Shown: in pieces, positions 37,287 through 44,769 of the stretch
Layout: every line of letters starts with the position of its first letter
How positions within the stretch are numbered: position 1 is the stretch's first letter
Origin: an uncultured bacterium
GTDB lineage: Bacteria > Bacillota > Clostridia > Oscillospirales > Oscillospiraceae
DNA length: 48,512 nucleotides
NCBI GenBank assembly: GCA_948469375.1
Contig: CAOKLO010000023.1
Span: 1 to 48,512, forward strand
Direction of reading: 5' to 3'
Position numbers and translations under genes: made by a program
Notes under the pieces: model-generated
Told to the model about the DNA's origin: nothing
What the model saw: the letters and a program-made list of their open reading frames with translations, nothing else
The model's database searches: none

Positions 37287-38819
37287 ATGGAAGCGAAGGA
37301 AACCACAGGGAAAACCGCCCCCCTGTTGAGCGTGCGGGGCATCTATAAGGCCTTTGGCCTCAACGCCGTGCTCAAAGGCATCGATATGGACGTCATGCCG
37401 GGAGAGGTGCTTGCCCTCATCGGCGGCAACGGCGCGGGCAAGTCCACCTTAATGAAAATCATCATGGGCATTTACAGCAGCGACCAGGGAGAGTTGGCAA
37501 TGAACGGTCGGACGGTGGCGCTGAACCGGCCTTCCGACGCCCTGGCCCAGGGCATCTACATGGTGCCCCAGGAGCCGCTGCTCTTCCCCAACATGACGGT
37601 GGAGGAGAACATTACCATCGGCTTTGACAAGAGCAAGGCGGAGCTGCATAAGGAACTGGTTGACACCATGGCGGACATCGGCTGGAACCTGGATCTGGGC
37701 CGGAAGGCCGGCAGCCTGTCCATCGCTGAGCAGCAGCTGGTGGAGATTTTGCGGGGCATCCTGCGCCACGCCCGCCTGCTGATTCTGGACGAACCCACCT
37801 CCGCCCTCACCTTCGACGAGGTGAAGAGCCTGTTCAAGGTGGTGCGGGATCTGCGGGAGAAGGGCATCGGCATCATTTACATCACCCACCGCCTGGCGGA
37901 GGTGTTCGACATCTCCACCCATGTGGCCATCATGCGGGACGGCATGATTACCGTTCAGGGCCCGGTGGAGAACTTCACCCGGGAGGACCTGGTAAAGGGC
38001 CTGCTGCCCCCCGACGCGGAGGACGGCGCTCAGAGCCGGACGGCGGGGATCTCCAAGGTGGACTACTCGGCCAGGCCGGTGCTGGAGCTGGAAAACTTCA
38101 GCGGCTACGGCTTCTCCAATGTGAGCCTGAAGGTCTGGCCCGGTGAGATTCTGGGCGTGGCCGGCGTGGTGGGCGCGGGCCGCAGCGAGATGGCCACCAC
38201 CATTTTCGGCATGGACAAGGTGCTGGGCGGCCGGGTGCTCCTGAATGGGAATGATATCACCGGCAAAAAGACCCGGCAGGTCATCGCGGCGGGCCTGAAC
38301 TATGTGCCGGAGGACCGGCACCTCAACGGCCTGTTCAAGATCTGCGACGTGGCCGCCAACACCACCAGCGCCAGCCTGTTCGGCGGGGCGTTGGGCAAGG
38401 TGTTCCTCAACCGGAAGGCGGAATACGACATCACCGAGAAGTATGTGAAGAATTTCCGCACCAAAATTACTGGGCACGACCAGCTGACAGGCAGCCTGTC
38501 CGGCGGCAACCAGCAGAAGATTGTCATCGGCCGCTCTCTGGCCACCGACCCGGGCATCGTCATTTTGGACGAACCCACCCGCGGCATTGACGCCGCCGCC
38601 CGCGGCGATGTGTACAGCATCATCCACCAGCTGCGGGAGCAGGGGCTGTCCATCCTGCTCATCTCCAGCGACATGGAGGAGCTGGAGGAGCTGGCCGACC
38701 GGGTGGTGGCTATGTATCAGGGCCGCATCAACGGGTCGTTCCAGGGGGCGGACATCAACCAGGATAATCTCACGGCCGCCGCCTTCGGCATCGTGGAACA
38801 GGAGGCGAAGGAAGCATGA
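37287..38819 (+). CDS. lsrA: AI-2 import ATP-binding protein LsrA
   Basis: A 510-residue protein with two ABC domains, as in LsrA/RbsA. Domain 1 has Walker A GGNGAGKST, signature SLSIAEQQLVEILRGIL and Walker B LLILDEPTSAL. Domain 2 has the degenerate Walker A GVVGAGRSE and intact SLSGGNQQKIVIGRSLA and VILDEPTRGID. The start at 37287 (MEAKETTGK) follows GGGAGAG and gives the same length as enterobacterial LsrA. It overlaps lsrC by four bases. Assignment to AI-2 rather than ribose rests on the lsrB, lsrF, lsrK and lsrR neighbours. Confidence 0.92.
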   Translation: MEAKETTGKTAPLLSVRGIYKAFGLNAVLKGIDMDVMPGEVLALIGGNGAGKSTLMKIIMGIYSSDQGELAMNGRTVALNRPSDALAQGIYMVPQEPLLFPNMTVEENITIGFDKSKAELHKELVDTMADIGWNLDLGRKAGSLSIAEQQLVEILRGILRHARLLILDEPTSALTFDEVKSLFKVVRDLREKGIGIIYITHRLAEVFDISTHVAIMRDGMITVQGPVENFTREDLVKGLLPPDAEDGAQSRTAGISKVDYSARPVLELENFSGYGFSNVSLKVWPGEILGVAGVVGAGRSEMATTIFGMDKVLGGRVLLNGNDITGKKTRQVIAAGLNYVPEDRHLNGLFKICDVAANTTSASLFGGALGKVFLNRKAEYDITEKYVKNFRTKITGHDQLTGSLSGGNQQKIVIGRSLATDPGIVILDEPTRGIDAAARGDVYSIIHQLREQGLSILLISSDMEELEELADRVVAMYQGRINGSFQGADINQDNLTAAAFGIVEQEAKEA

Positions 38820-39832
38820 GCGCGGTAAAAAAATTCGTGAAGGCCCGGGAGTTCACCAGCTTCCTGTTCCTGGTGGCCCTGTTCCTCATTGTGGGCGTTA
38901 TCAACCCGTCCTTTTTAACCCTGCCCAACATCAGCGCGTGCTTTAACTCCTCAGTGGTGTACACCCTCATCGCTGTGGGCATGGCTTTCGCCATCTTCAT
39001 CGGTGAGATCGACGTGTCGGTGGGCTCCACCATGGGTCTGTCCGCCGCCGTGGTGGGCACCATGATTCAAAACGGCTCCAACTGGTTCCTGGCCTTTCTC
39101 GCCGGCGTTCTCATCGGCGTTGTGGTGGGCCTGATTAACGGCTGGGGCGTGGCGGTCATGAAGATTCCCTCTCTGATTTTCACGCTGGGCACCAACGGCA
39201 TTCTTCGGGGCCTGATGTACTTACAGGTGGGCGCGGAGCAGGTCAACAGCCTGCCCAAGGAGTTCAAGGACATTTCCTCCATGACCCTCGTCGGCAGCTT
39301 TACCGTCTACTACTGCTGCGCTGTGGTGCTGACCGTCGCCATTCACCTCCTGCTCACCCGCACCAAGCGGGGGCGCTACTTCATCGCTGTGGGCGACAAC
39401 GCCGGCGGCGCGGAGCTGGTGGGCATCCCTGCCACCCGCACCAAGGTGACGGCTTATCTGATCTGCGGCGTGCTCAGCGCCGTGTCGGGCATTATTTTCG
39501 CCAGCCGTATCGGCATCGTCACCTCTCTGAGCGGCAACGGCTATGAGATGAAGGCCGTGGCGGCCTGCGTGCTGGGCGGCATCAGCCTGTCCGGCGGCGT
39601 GGGCTCGGTAATCGGCGCGGGCATCGGCGCAGTCATCATGGCCTCTATCAGCTATCTGCTGGTGTTCATGGGCACCTCCTCCAACTACGACAACGCCATC
39701 ACCGGCGTGATTCTCATCACCATCGTGGTGGTGGACGCGCTGATGCAGCACAGGGCTGCGGTGAATAACCGCCACGCCCGTCTGGCCGCCCGCACCTCGG
39801 CGGCCCCTGGTGGAAAGGAGGAGCGGCAATGA
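38816..39832 (+). CDS. lsrC: AI-2 import permease LsrC
   Basis: A 338-residue permease of the ribose/AI-2 family with about nine helices. Family features are FAIFIGEIDVSVGSTMGLSA, PSLIFTLGTNGILRGLMYL and ACVLGGISLSGGVGSVIGA. Stop and start codons overlap with lsrA and lsrD (ATGA junctions), so the three are translationally coupled. It forms a heterodimeric channel with LsrD. Confidence 0.92.
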   Translation: MSAVKKFVKAREFTSFLFLVALFLIVGVINPSFLTLPNISACFNSSVVYTLIAVGMAFAIFIGEIDVSVGSTMGLSAAVVGTMIQNGSNWFLAFLAGVLIGVVVGLINGWGVAVMKIPSLIFTLGTNGILRGLMYLQVGAEQVNSLPKEFKDISSMTLVGSFTVYYCCAVVLTVAIHLLLTRTKRGRYFIAVGDNAGGAELVGIPATRTKVTAYLICGVLSAVSGIIFASRIGIVTSLSGNGYEMKAVAACVLGGISLSGGVGSVIGAGIGAVIMASISYLLVFMGTSSNYDNAITGVILITIVVVDALMQHRAAVNNRHARLAARTSAAPGGKEERQ

Positions 39833-40896
39833 GCGAACCCACAGTCAAGCTGGGCGGTCAGAACGGTTTGCGTCGTCTGTGGAACGGCCCCAATTTCCGC
39901 TGGAACCTGTTCCTGCTGGTGCTGCTGATTGGGGAGTGCGCGGTGTTCGGCGCGGCAAATCCCAAGTTTTTGTCCTTGAGCCGCATTTTCACCTCCGCCA
40001 ACAGCGACCTGCCCATCTGGTACATCTCTATCTTTGTCACCTTTGTTATGATTACCGGCGGCATCGACATCCAGTCCTGCGCCATCGTGGGCCTCACCTC
40101 CATTATCATCGGTGTGGCCTGGCAGGATTTCGGCTTGAACATCTGGGCGGCGTCGCTGCTGGCCGTGGTGGTGGCCGTGGCCTGCGGAGCCCTCAGCGGC
40201 TTCTTTGTGGCCTACTGCGGCGTTCAGGCCATGGTGGTCACCCTGGGTGGCAGCTTCCTCTATTCGGGCCTGGGACTGCTGGTGACCACGCTGTCCAGCA
40301 CGGAGGCGTATAAGGGCATCAGCGGCTTCCCCGACAGCTTCAAGGCGCTGACCAAAACCAAGCTGTTTGATTTGGTGCCCCTCCCGATTATCATTTTCCT
40401 TATCATGTTGCTGGCGGCGTACCTGTTGCTCCACCGGAGCAAATACGGCCGGAAGGTTTTCCTGGTGGGCGTCAACCCGGCGGCGGCGGAGTACTCCGGC
40501 GTGAACAGCCGCTGGATCAGCATGTCCACCTATATGCTCACCGGTCTGGCGGCGGGCATCACCGGCGTGGTCATGACCTCTCAGCTGGGCACCGCCAAGT
40601 CCGATTTGGGCGGTAGCTTCACCATGACCATCATCACTGCCTGCGTGCTGGGCGGTACCCTGTCCACCGGCGGCAAGGGCAGCGCCCTAGGCACCGCGCT
40701 GGCGGCCATCGCCATTACCCTGATGCGGTTTGGTATGCCCCTGTGCTTCGGCATCAACAAGCAGTATCTGGACATCCCCATCGGCGTGCTGCTGGTGGTC
40801 GTGGTGGTGGGCCGTGCCATTGTCAGCAATCCTACCGTTATCGCCTGGGTGGGCAGGCTGCGCGGCAAGGGGAAGGAATCCAAGGCCGGCGCATAG
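39829..40896 (+). CDS. lsrD: AI-2 import permease LsrD
   Basis: A 355-residue permease related to LsrC. It shows VMITGGIDIQSCAIVGLTSI, AMVVTLGGSFLYSGLGLLVT and ACVLGGTLSTGGKGSALGTA, the last being the coupling-region pattern of ribose-type permeases. AGGAGC precedes its ATG inside the end of lsrC. A 60-base spacer with an imperfect hairpin separates it from lsrB. Confidence 0.92.
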   Translation: MSEPTVKLGGQNGLRRLWNGPNFRWNLFLLVLLIGECAVFGAANPKFLSLSRIFTSANSDLPIWYISIFVTFVMITGGIDIQSCAIVGLTSIIIGVAWQDFGLNIWAASLLAVVVAVACGALSGFFVAYCGVQAMVVTLGGSFLYSGLGLLVTTLSSTEAYKGISGFPDSFKALTKTKLFDLVPLPIIIFLIMLLAAYLLLHRSKYGRKVFLVGVNPAAAEYSGVNSRWISMSTYMLTGLAAGITGVVMTSQLGTAKSDLGGSFTMTIITACVLGGTLSTGGKGSALGTALAAIAITLMRFGMPLCFGINKQYLDIPIGVLLVVVVVGRAIVSNPTVIAWVGRLRGKGKESKAGA

Positions 40897-40902
40897 TCAA
40901 GG

Positions 40903-40933
40903 TATATTCCGGGACGTTTTGTCCCTGAATATA
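40903..40933 (+). promoter_or_regulatory. hairpin in the lsrD-lsrB spacer
   Basis: TATATTC-C-GGGAC pairs with GTCCC-T-GAATATA around a GTTTT loop (one mismatch). No T-run follows, so it probably acts as an RNA-stabilising or processing structure that favours lsrB expression over the permease genes. GGAGG and the ATG follow closely. Confidence 0.5.
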
Positions 40934-40956
40934 AAATATCTATGGAGGTATGAAAA

Positions 40957-42126
40957 ATGAAACTGAAAAGACTTGCAGCATTGCTTCTGGCTCTGAGCAT
41001 GATGTTTGCTCTGGCCGCCTGTGGCGGCGACACTCCGCCTGCGGATTCTCAGCCCGCCGAAAGCCAGTCCGACGGTCAGGAGAGCACGACTCCCGAGGAC
41101 AACACCCCTGAGCCCGCCGACGAGAACAAGTCCGCCGTTGAGGGCATGACCGTGGCTTACATCCCCAAGCTGACCGGCAACGCCTTCTTTGAGGCCGCCA
41201 ACGTCGGCGCTCAGAAGTATGCCGCCGAGTGGGGCATGACCGTGGACTACATGGGCGATCCCAACGCCACTGCCGCCGCTCAGGTCGCCGTCATCAATGA
41301 CGCCGTGGCCAAGGGCGTGGACGCCATCTGCATCTCCGCCGTGGACGCCGCCGGCGTGTCCGACGCGCTGAAGGAGGCCGCCGCCGCTGGCATCGTCATC
41401 TCCACCTGGGACTCCGACGCCAATCCCGAGGACCGCTCCCTCATCGTCTCCCAGGGCACTCCCGAGGTGCTGGGCCAGATGCTGGTGGATATGTCCGTGG
41501 CCGGCCTGAAGGACCGCGGCGTTGACCCCGACAACGACGCCGTGAAGTATGCCTGGCACTACTCCCAGGCCACTGTGACCGACCAGAACTCCTGGCAGGT
41601 CGCCGCTGAGGCCATCATCAAGGACAAGTACCCCAACTGGGAGAACGTTCACCCCGACAACTACTACTCCGAGCAGGACGCTGAGAAGTCCGTCACCATC
41701 GGCGAGGCCGTGCTGGCCGACACCCCCGACATCGACCTGATCATCTGCAACGACTCCACCGCTCTGCCCGGCCAGCTCCAGGCCGCCGAGAACAAGGGCC
41801 TGACCAAGGACGACGTGACCATCACCGGTTTTGCCACCCCCAACGCCATCAAGGAGTACTGCAACAACGGCACCCTGTACAACTGGGGCCTGTGGGACTG
41901 CGGCATCCAGGGCGCTATGGCCTGCTACGTGTCCGCTTACATCGCCGCCGGTAACGACGTGAAGGTGGGCGACGTCATCGACATCCCCGGCATCGGCAAG
42001 TGCGAGGTCCTGCCCAACGACAGCATCGCTGAGGGCGCTGCTACCGCCGACGTGAACAACGGCGTGGTTCTGCTCCCCGAGGACGTGATCTTCACCTCCG
42101 AGAACATGAACGACTACGACTTCTAA
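40957..42126 (+). CDS. lsrB: AI-2 binding lipoprotein LsrB
   Basis: A 389-residue substrate-binding lipoprotein. The lipobox LAAC places the lipid on Cys22, followed by an acidic Ser/Pro-rich linker (25-60). The binding domain matches LsrB: VAYIPKLTGNAFFEAA, STWDSDANPEDRS, SQGTPEVLGQMLVDMS, SQATVTDQNSWQ, GFATPNAIKEY and the C-terminus VVLLPEDVIFTSENMNDYDF. Of six known AI-2 contacts in Salmonella LsrB, four are kept (Lys71, Asp152, Asp209, Gln210) and two differ: Asn265 for Pro220 and Ser267 for Ala222. Codon use is strongly biased, which suggests high expression. Confidence 0.93.
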   Translation: MKLKRLAALLLALSMMFALAACGGDTPPADSQPAESQSDGQESTTPEDNTPEPADENKSAVEGMTVAYIPKLTGNAFFEAANVGAQKYAAEWGMTVDYMGDPNATAAAQVAVINDAVAKGVDAICISAVDAAGVSDALKEAAAAGIVISTWDSDANPEDRSLIVSQGTPEVLGQMLVDMSVAGLKDRGVDPDNDAVKYAWHYSQATVTDQNSWQVAAEAIIKDKYPNWENVHPDNYYSEQDAEKSVTIGEAVLADTPDIDLIICNDSTALPGQLQAAENKGLTKDDVTITGFATPNAIKEYCNNGTLYNWGLWDCGIQGAMACYVSAYIAAGNDVKVGDVIDIPGIGKCEVLPNDSIAEGAATADVNNGVVLLPEDVIFTSENMNDYDF

Positions 42127-42174
42127 TCGAGGTCACCATGTCCTGAAACAGGTCCGCAGGGGCCTGTGACGGGT

Positions 42175-42244
42175 GGAGCGGGGCTTTTGCAGCCCCGCTC
42201 CGCTCCCAAAAGAGCGCCGCTTGCCGGCGCTTTTTTGGGAGCGG
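42175..42244 (+). terminator. terminator and nested hairpins between lsrB and lsrF
   Basis: Hairpin 1 is GGAGCGGGGCT / AGCCCCGCTCC (42175-42201). Hairpin 2 is AGCGCCG / CGGCGCT (42213-42231) followed by TTTTT, an intrinsic terminator; it is itself enclosed by CCGCTCCC (42200-42207) pairing with GGGAGCGG (42237-42244). Partial read-through would make lsrF less abundant than lsrB. Confidence 0.75.
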
Positions 42245-42295
42245 AGGAGCGTTTCCTTCGCCGCTGATATTTACCAACACAAGGAGGATATATTT

Positions 42296-43177
42296 ATGGC
42301 TGATTTGGAAGGTCTGAAGGTCTCCAAGGACTATCACGTGGAGGTCCCCTTCGCCAATCAGAAGGGCTTCTATCTTAAGGGTATCAACAGTCTGGACTGG
42401 GGCATGAAAAAGCACATGTCTAACATTTTCAACCCAGAGAGCGGCAACACCGTCATGTTTGCCTTTGACCACGGCTATTTTATGGGCTCCACCGCCGGTC
42501 TGGAGCGTCTGGACCTGCTGCTGCCCCAGCTGGCCCCCTATGTGGACTGCTTTATGGGCACCCGGGGCGCGCTGCGCACCTGCGTTCCCCCTGAGGCGGT
42601 GAAGAGCGTGGCCCTGCGGGTCACCTCCGGCTCCTCTATGCTCCAGGACGATATGAGCCACGAGGTGGTGGCGGTGAACATTGAGGACGCCATCCGCATG
42701 AACGCCGACTGCATGGCGGTGCAGACCTTTATCGGTGCCGACGGCCAGCTGTCCAGCCTGGACAACCTGAATCAGGTCATCAATTCGGGTATGCGCTATT
42801 CCATCCCCACCATGGGCGTGTGCGCCGTGGGCAAGGACATGGCCCGCACCGGCCGGTTCTTCAAGCTGGCCACCCGCATCATCGCCGAGATGGGCGTGCA
42901 GGTGGTCAAGACCTACGACTGCGAGGACTTCGAGGAGGTCGTGGCGGCCTGCCCGGTGCCCATCGTGGTGGCGGGCGGCAAGAAGCTGTCCGAGCCGGAC
43001 GCGCTGAAGCTGGCCTACGGCGTGATGCAGAAGGGCGCCCACGGCGTGGACATGGGCCGGAACATCTTCCAGAGTACTCACCCCGTGGCGATGGCCCAGG
43101 CGGTGTCCATGATTGTCCACAAGGGAGCCACCGACAAGGAGGCCCTGGAGTTCTTCGAGGACCAGTGCCACAAGTAA
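42296..43177 (+). CDS. lsrF: 3-hydroxy-5-phosphonooxypentane-2,4-dione thiolase LsrF
   Basis: A 293-residue class I aldolase-fold enzyme that cleaves the isomerised phospho-AI-2, transferring an acetyl group to CoA and giving dihydroxyacetone phosphate. Family marks are FNPESGNTVMFAFDHGYFMG, CFMGTRGALRTCVPPE, MGVCAVGKDMARTGRFFKLA, the lysine in VQVVKTYDCEDFEE and VPIVVAGGKKLSEPDAL, ending VDMGRNIFQSTHPVAM. The start follows AAGGAGGA. Its substrate requires an isomerase (LsrG in enterobacteria) that is not encoded beside it. Confidence 0.94.
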   Translation: MADLEGLKVSKDYHVEVPFANQKGFYLKGINSLDWGMKKHMSNIFNPESGNTVMFAFDHGYFMGSTAGLERLDLLLPQLAPYVDCFMGTRGALRTCVPPEAVKSVALRVTSGSSMLQDDMSHEVVAVNIEDAIRMNADCMAVQTFIGADGQLSSLDNLNQVINSGMRYSIPTMGVCAVGKDMARTGRFFKLATRIIAEMGVQVVKTYDCEDFEEVVAACPVPIVVAGGKKLSEPDALKLAYGVMQKGAHGVDMGRNIFQSTHPVAMAQAVSMIVHKGATDKEALEFFEDQCHK

Positions 43178-43189
43178 GACAGTTGACGG

Positions 43190-43225
43190 AAGGAGGGGAA
43201 AAGCGGTTGCTTTCCCCTCCTTTTT
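43190..43225 (+). terminator. intrinsic terminator of the lsr operon
   Basis: AAGGAGGGGAAA pairs perfectly with TTTCCCCTCCTT (43211-43222), followed by TTTCC. Confidence 0.88.
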
Positions 43226-43235
43226 CCTGTATAAT
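43207..43235 (+). promoter_or_regulatory. promoter of the AEC transporter gene, overlapping the lsr terminator
   Basis: TTGCTT (43207-43212), 17 bases, TATAAT (43230-43235). The -35 element lies in the loop and 3' arm of the terminator hairpin. Confidence 0.68.
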
Positions 43236-43289
43236 ATGGGGACGATCCGCGCATAATCGTCTACTTTTGCAAGAAATTGGGAGGAGAAT

Positions 43290-44216
43290 ATGGTTTTACA
43301 AGTAATCCAAATGGTGCTGCCCATTGTGATCATGCTGGGGCTGGGCATGCTGTGTCGCCGGAAGAATATTTTCGATATGAACGGTCTGGCGGGACTGAAG
43401 GCGGTGGTGGGGGATATCTGCCTGCCGGTGGTGCTGTTCAACGCCTTTTTCACCGCCAAGTATTCCCTGGCTGTGGCGCTGATCTTTGTGCTGGTGTACG
43501 CCGGATTTGGTCTGGCTCTGGCGGCAGGTTTCGGCCTGCGGAAGCTGGCCGCGCCCCATGGGAAGTTTTTCCCCTTTCTGCTGGCCAGCGCCGAGGGCGG
43601 TATGCTGGGCTACGCGCTGTACGGTGTGCTCATGGGGGAGCAGTCCGGCTTTGCCGCCGTGGACCTGGGACAGACGGTGTTTGCCTATACGGCGTTTTTG
43701 GGCCTCCTTTCACTGACCGATGGAGGCAAGCCCACGGTGGGCGGTCTGGTGAAGAACATGGTCACCAATAAATCCTGTATCGGCATGGCTCTGGGTATTT
43801 TGCTGGGCGTGCTGGGCGTGGGCCAGTGGGTGCTGTCCAGCCCCGCTTCCGGGGTGGTGACCGGGATTATTTCTATGATTACTGCGCCCACCAGCGCTCT
43901 GGTGCTGGTGGTGGTGGGCTATGAGCTGGACCTGGACAAGTCTTTGCTGCGCCCGGTGGCGGTGACGGTGGTATGCCGTCTGGTCATCATGGCGTTGCTG
44001 CTGGCGGTGGTGAGCTTCATTCTGTTTCAGCTGGTGCCCTACGACAAGGGGCTGCAAATCGCGCTGATGATCCTCTACGCCCTGCCTGCGCCTTTCATCA
44101 TCCCCTTGTTCGCCGACGTGGGGGAGGAGGGCAAATATATTTCCACCAGTTTGTCCGTTCATACGTTGTGTACCATCCTGCTGTTTGTGGCCATCGCGGC
44201 GTTCAGCCTGAGATAA
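43290..44216 (+). CDS. AEC family transporter (auxin efflux carrier-like)
   Basis: A 308-residue membrane protein with about ten helices arranged as two halves, typical of the AEC/BART permeases. Features are VLPIVIMLGLGMLCRRKNIFD at the start, LVVVGYELDLDKSLLRPV at the beginning of the second half, and ILYALPAPFIIPLFAD, a common AEC motif. Bacterial members carry malate, other organic acids or amino acid derivatives; the substrate here is unknown. The ribosome site is GGAGGAG. It has its own promoter and need not be tied to the lsr genes. Confidence 0.85.
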   Translation: MVLQVIQMVLPIVIMLGLGMLCRRKNIFDMNGLAGLKAVVGDICLPVVLFNAFFTAKYSLAVALIFVLVYAGFGLALAAGFGLRKLAAPHGKFFPFLLASAEGGMLGYALYGVLMGEQSGFAAVDLGQTVFAYTAFLGLLSLTDGGKPTVGGLVKNMVTNKSCIGMALGILLGVLGVGQWVLSSPASGVVTGIISMITAPTSALVLVVVGYELDLDKSLLRPVAVTVVCRLVIMALLLAVVSFILFQLVPYDKGLQIALMILYALPAPFIIPLFADVGEEGKYISTSLSVHTLCTILLFVAIAAFSLR

Positions 44217-44251
44217 CCGATAGAAAACGCTCAAAAAGGGCGCAACCTTGA

Positions 44252-44275
44252 GGCAACTCCCATGAGGAAGTTGCC
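44252..44275. repeat. second copy of the element-end hairpin
   Basis: GGCAACT-CCCATGAGGA-AGTTGCC. In reverse complement it equals the core of the hairpin at 7696-7723 apart from two loop bases. Like that copy, it lies a short distance beyond a recombinase-type 3' end, here on the minus strand. Confidence 0.6.
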
Positions 44276-44314
44276 CTAAGAGGCAGGGGCCCCAAATGAC
44301 AATTTTCCTATTTG

Positions 44315-44345
44315 GACGGCGTAGCTATGGCTACGCCGTCTTTTT
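44315..44345 (+). terminator. intrinsic terminator overlapping a recombinase 3' end
   Basis: GACGGCGTAGC-TATG-GCTACGCCGTC followed by TTTTT. Read on the minus strand, the same bases include the codons for the KKTA end and stop of a TnpX-type protein, as in the copies at 3806-3835 and 7630-7663. Confidence 0.78.
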
Positions 44346-44440
44346 CCTGCGCTTCCGCATAGCCTGATAGTAAGTCATAAATTCCTGCCCCAGCATTTCC
44401 GGTTCCGGTGCCGTCCAATTTCCGGCGCTTATTGGTGGGA
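44331..44440 (-). pseudogene. C-terminal remnant of a TnpX-type serine recombinase
   Basis: The minus-strand frame ends WTAPEPEMLGQEF...RKRRKKTA, which parallels [13 protein letters not shown]...GQRKKTA in the two TnpX proteins. The stop region and downstream palindrome are also shared. Upstream the frame dissolves, so only some 35 codons of the gene survive. Because the similarity is short, the assignment to this family rather than another recombinase is moderate. Confidence 0.5.
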
Positions 44441-44487
44441 CGGCGGCGGTAGATAAGGGACTCGGCGGCTGTTGGCTTACAGCGCTG

Positions 44488-44640
44488 GTGGAGGCTGAGG
44501 CAGGAAAGGCGTATGGAGTCACCCGTGAGATGCAGGACGCCTGGTCCTGCCGCAGCCGGAAGAAGTGGGCAGAGGGCGAGGCCGGGGGTGCGTTCAACGA
44601 GGAGCGCTTCCCCGTTGAAACTAAGGTGAGGAATGACACC
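44488..44640 (+). pseudogene. thiolase-like fragment
   Basis: The frame encodes AGKAYGVTREMQDAWSCRSR followed by GAFNEERFPVETK. This resembles the segment of acetyl-CoA acetyltransferases that reads YGITREEQDAFALRSQ ... GKFDDEIVPV. Only about 50 codons are present, with no start and none of the catalytic cysteine or histidine regions. It runs in frame into the next fragment. It is probably scar DNA left by integration and deletion. Confidence 0.5.
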
Positions 44641-44769
44641 GTGAAACGCGCAGTAAAGTATTGCGGTGGGTGTAATCCCCGCTGCGACAGAGCGGCATTT
44701 GTGCGCCACCTGGAAGAAAAATTCGGTGTGGCCTTGATTCCCGCCGGATGCGAAAGGGAGGCCCTGCCA
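44641..44769 (+). pseudogene. truncated CGGC-motif protein
   Basis: GTG behind AAGGTGAGG starts MKRAVKYCGGCNPRCDRAAF, a pattern found at the N-terminus of small clostridial proteins with a CGGCNPRYDR motif. After about 43 codons the frame runs into the antisense of the next gene, so the usual C-terminal half with further cysteines is absent. The intact start and ribosome site suggest the break is at the 3' side, near 44755-44770. Function of the family is unknown. Confidence 0.5.
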
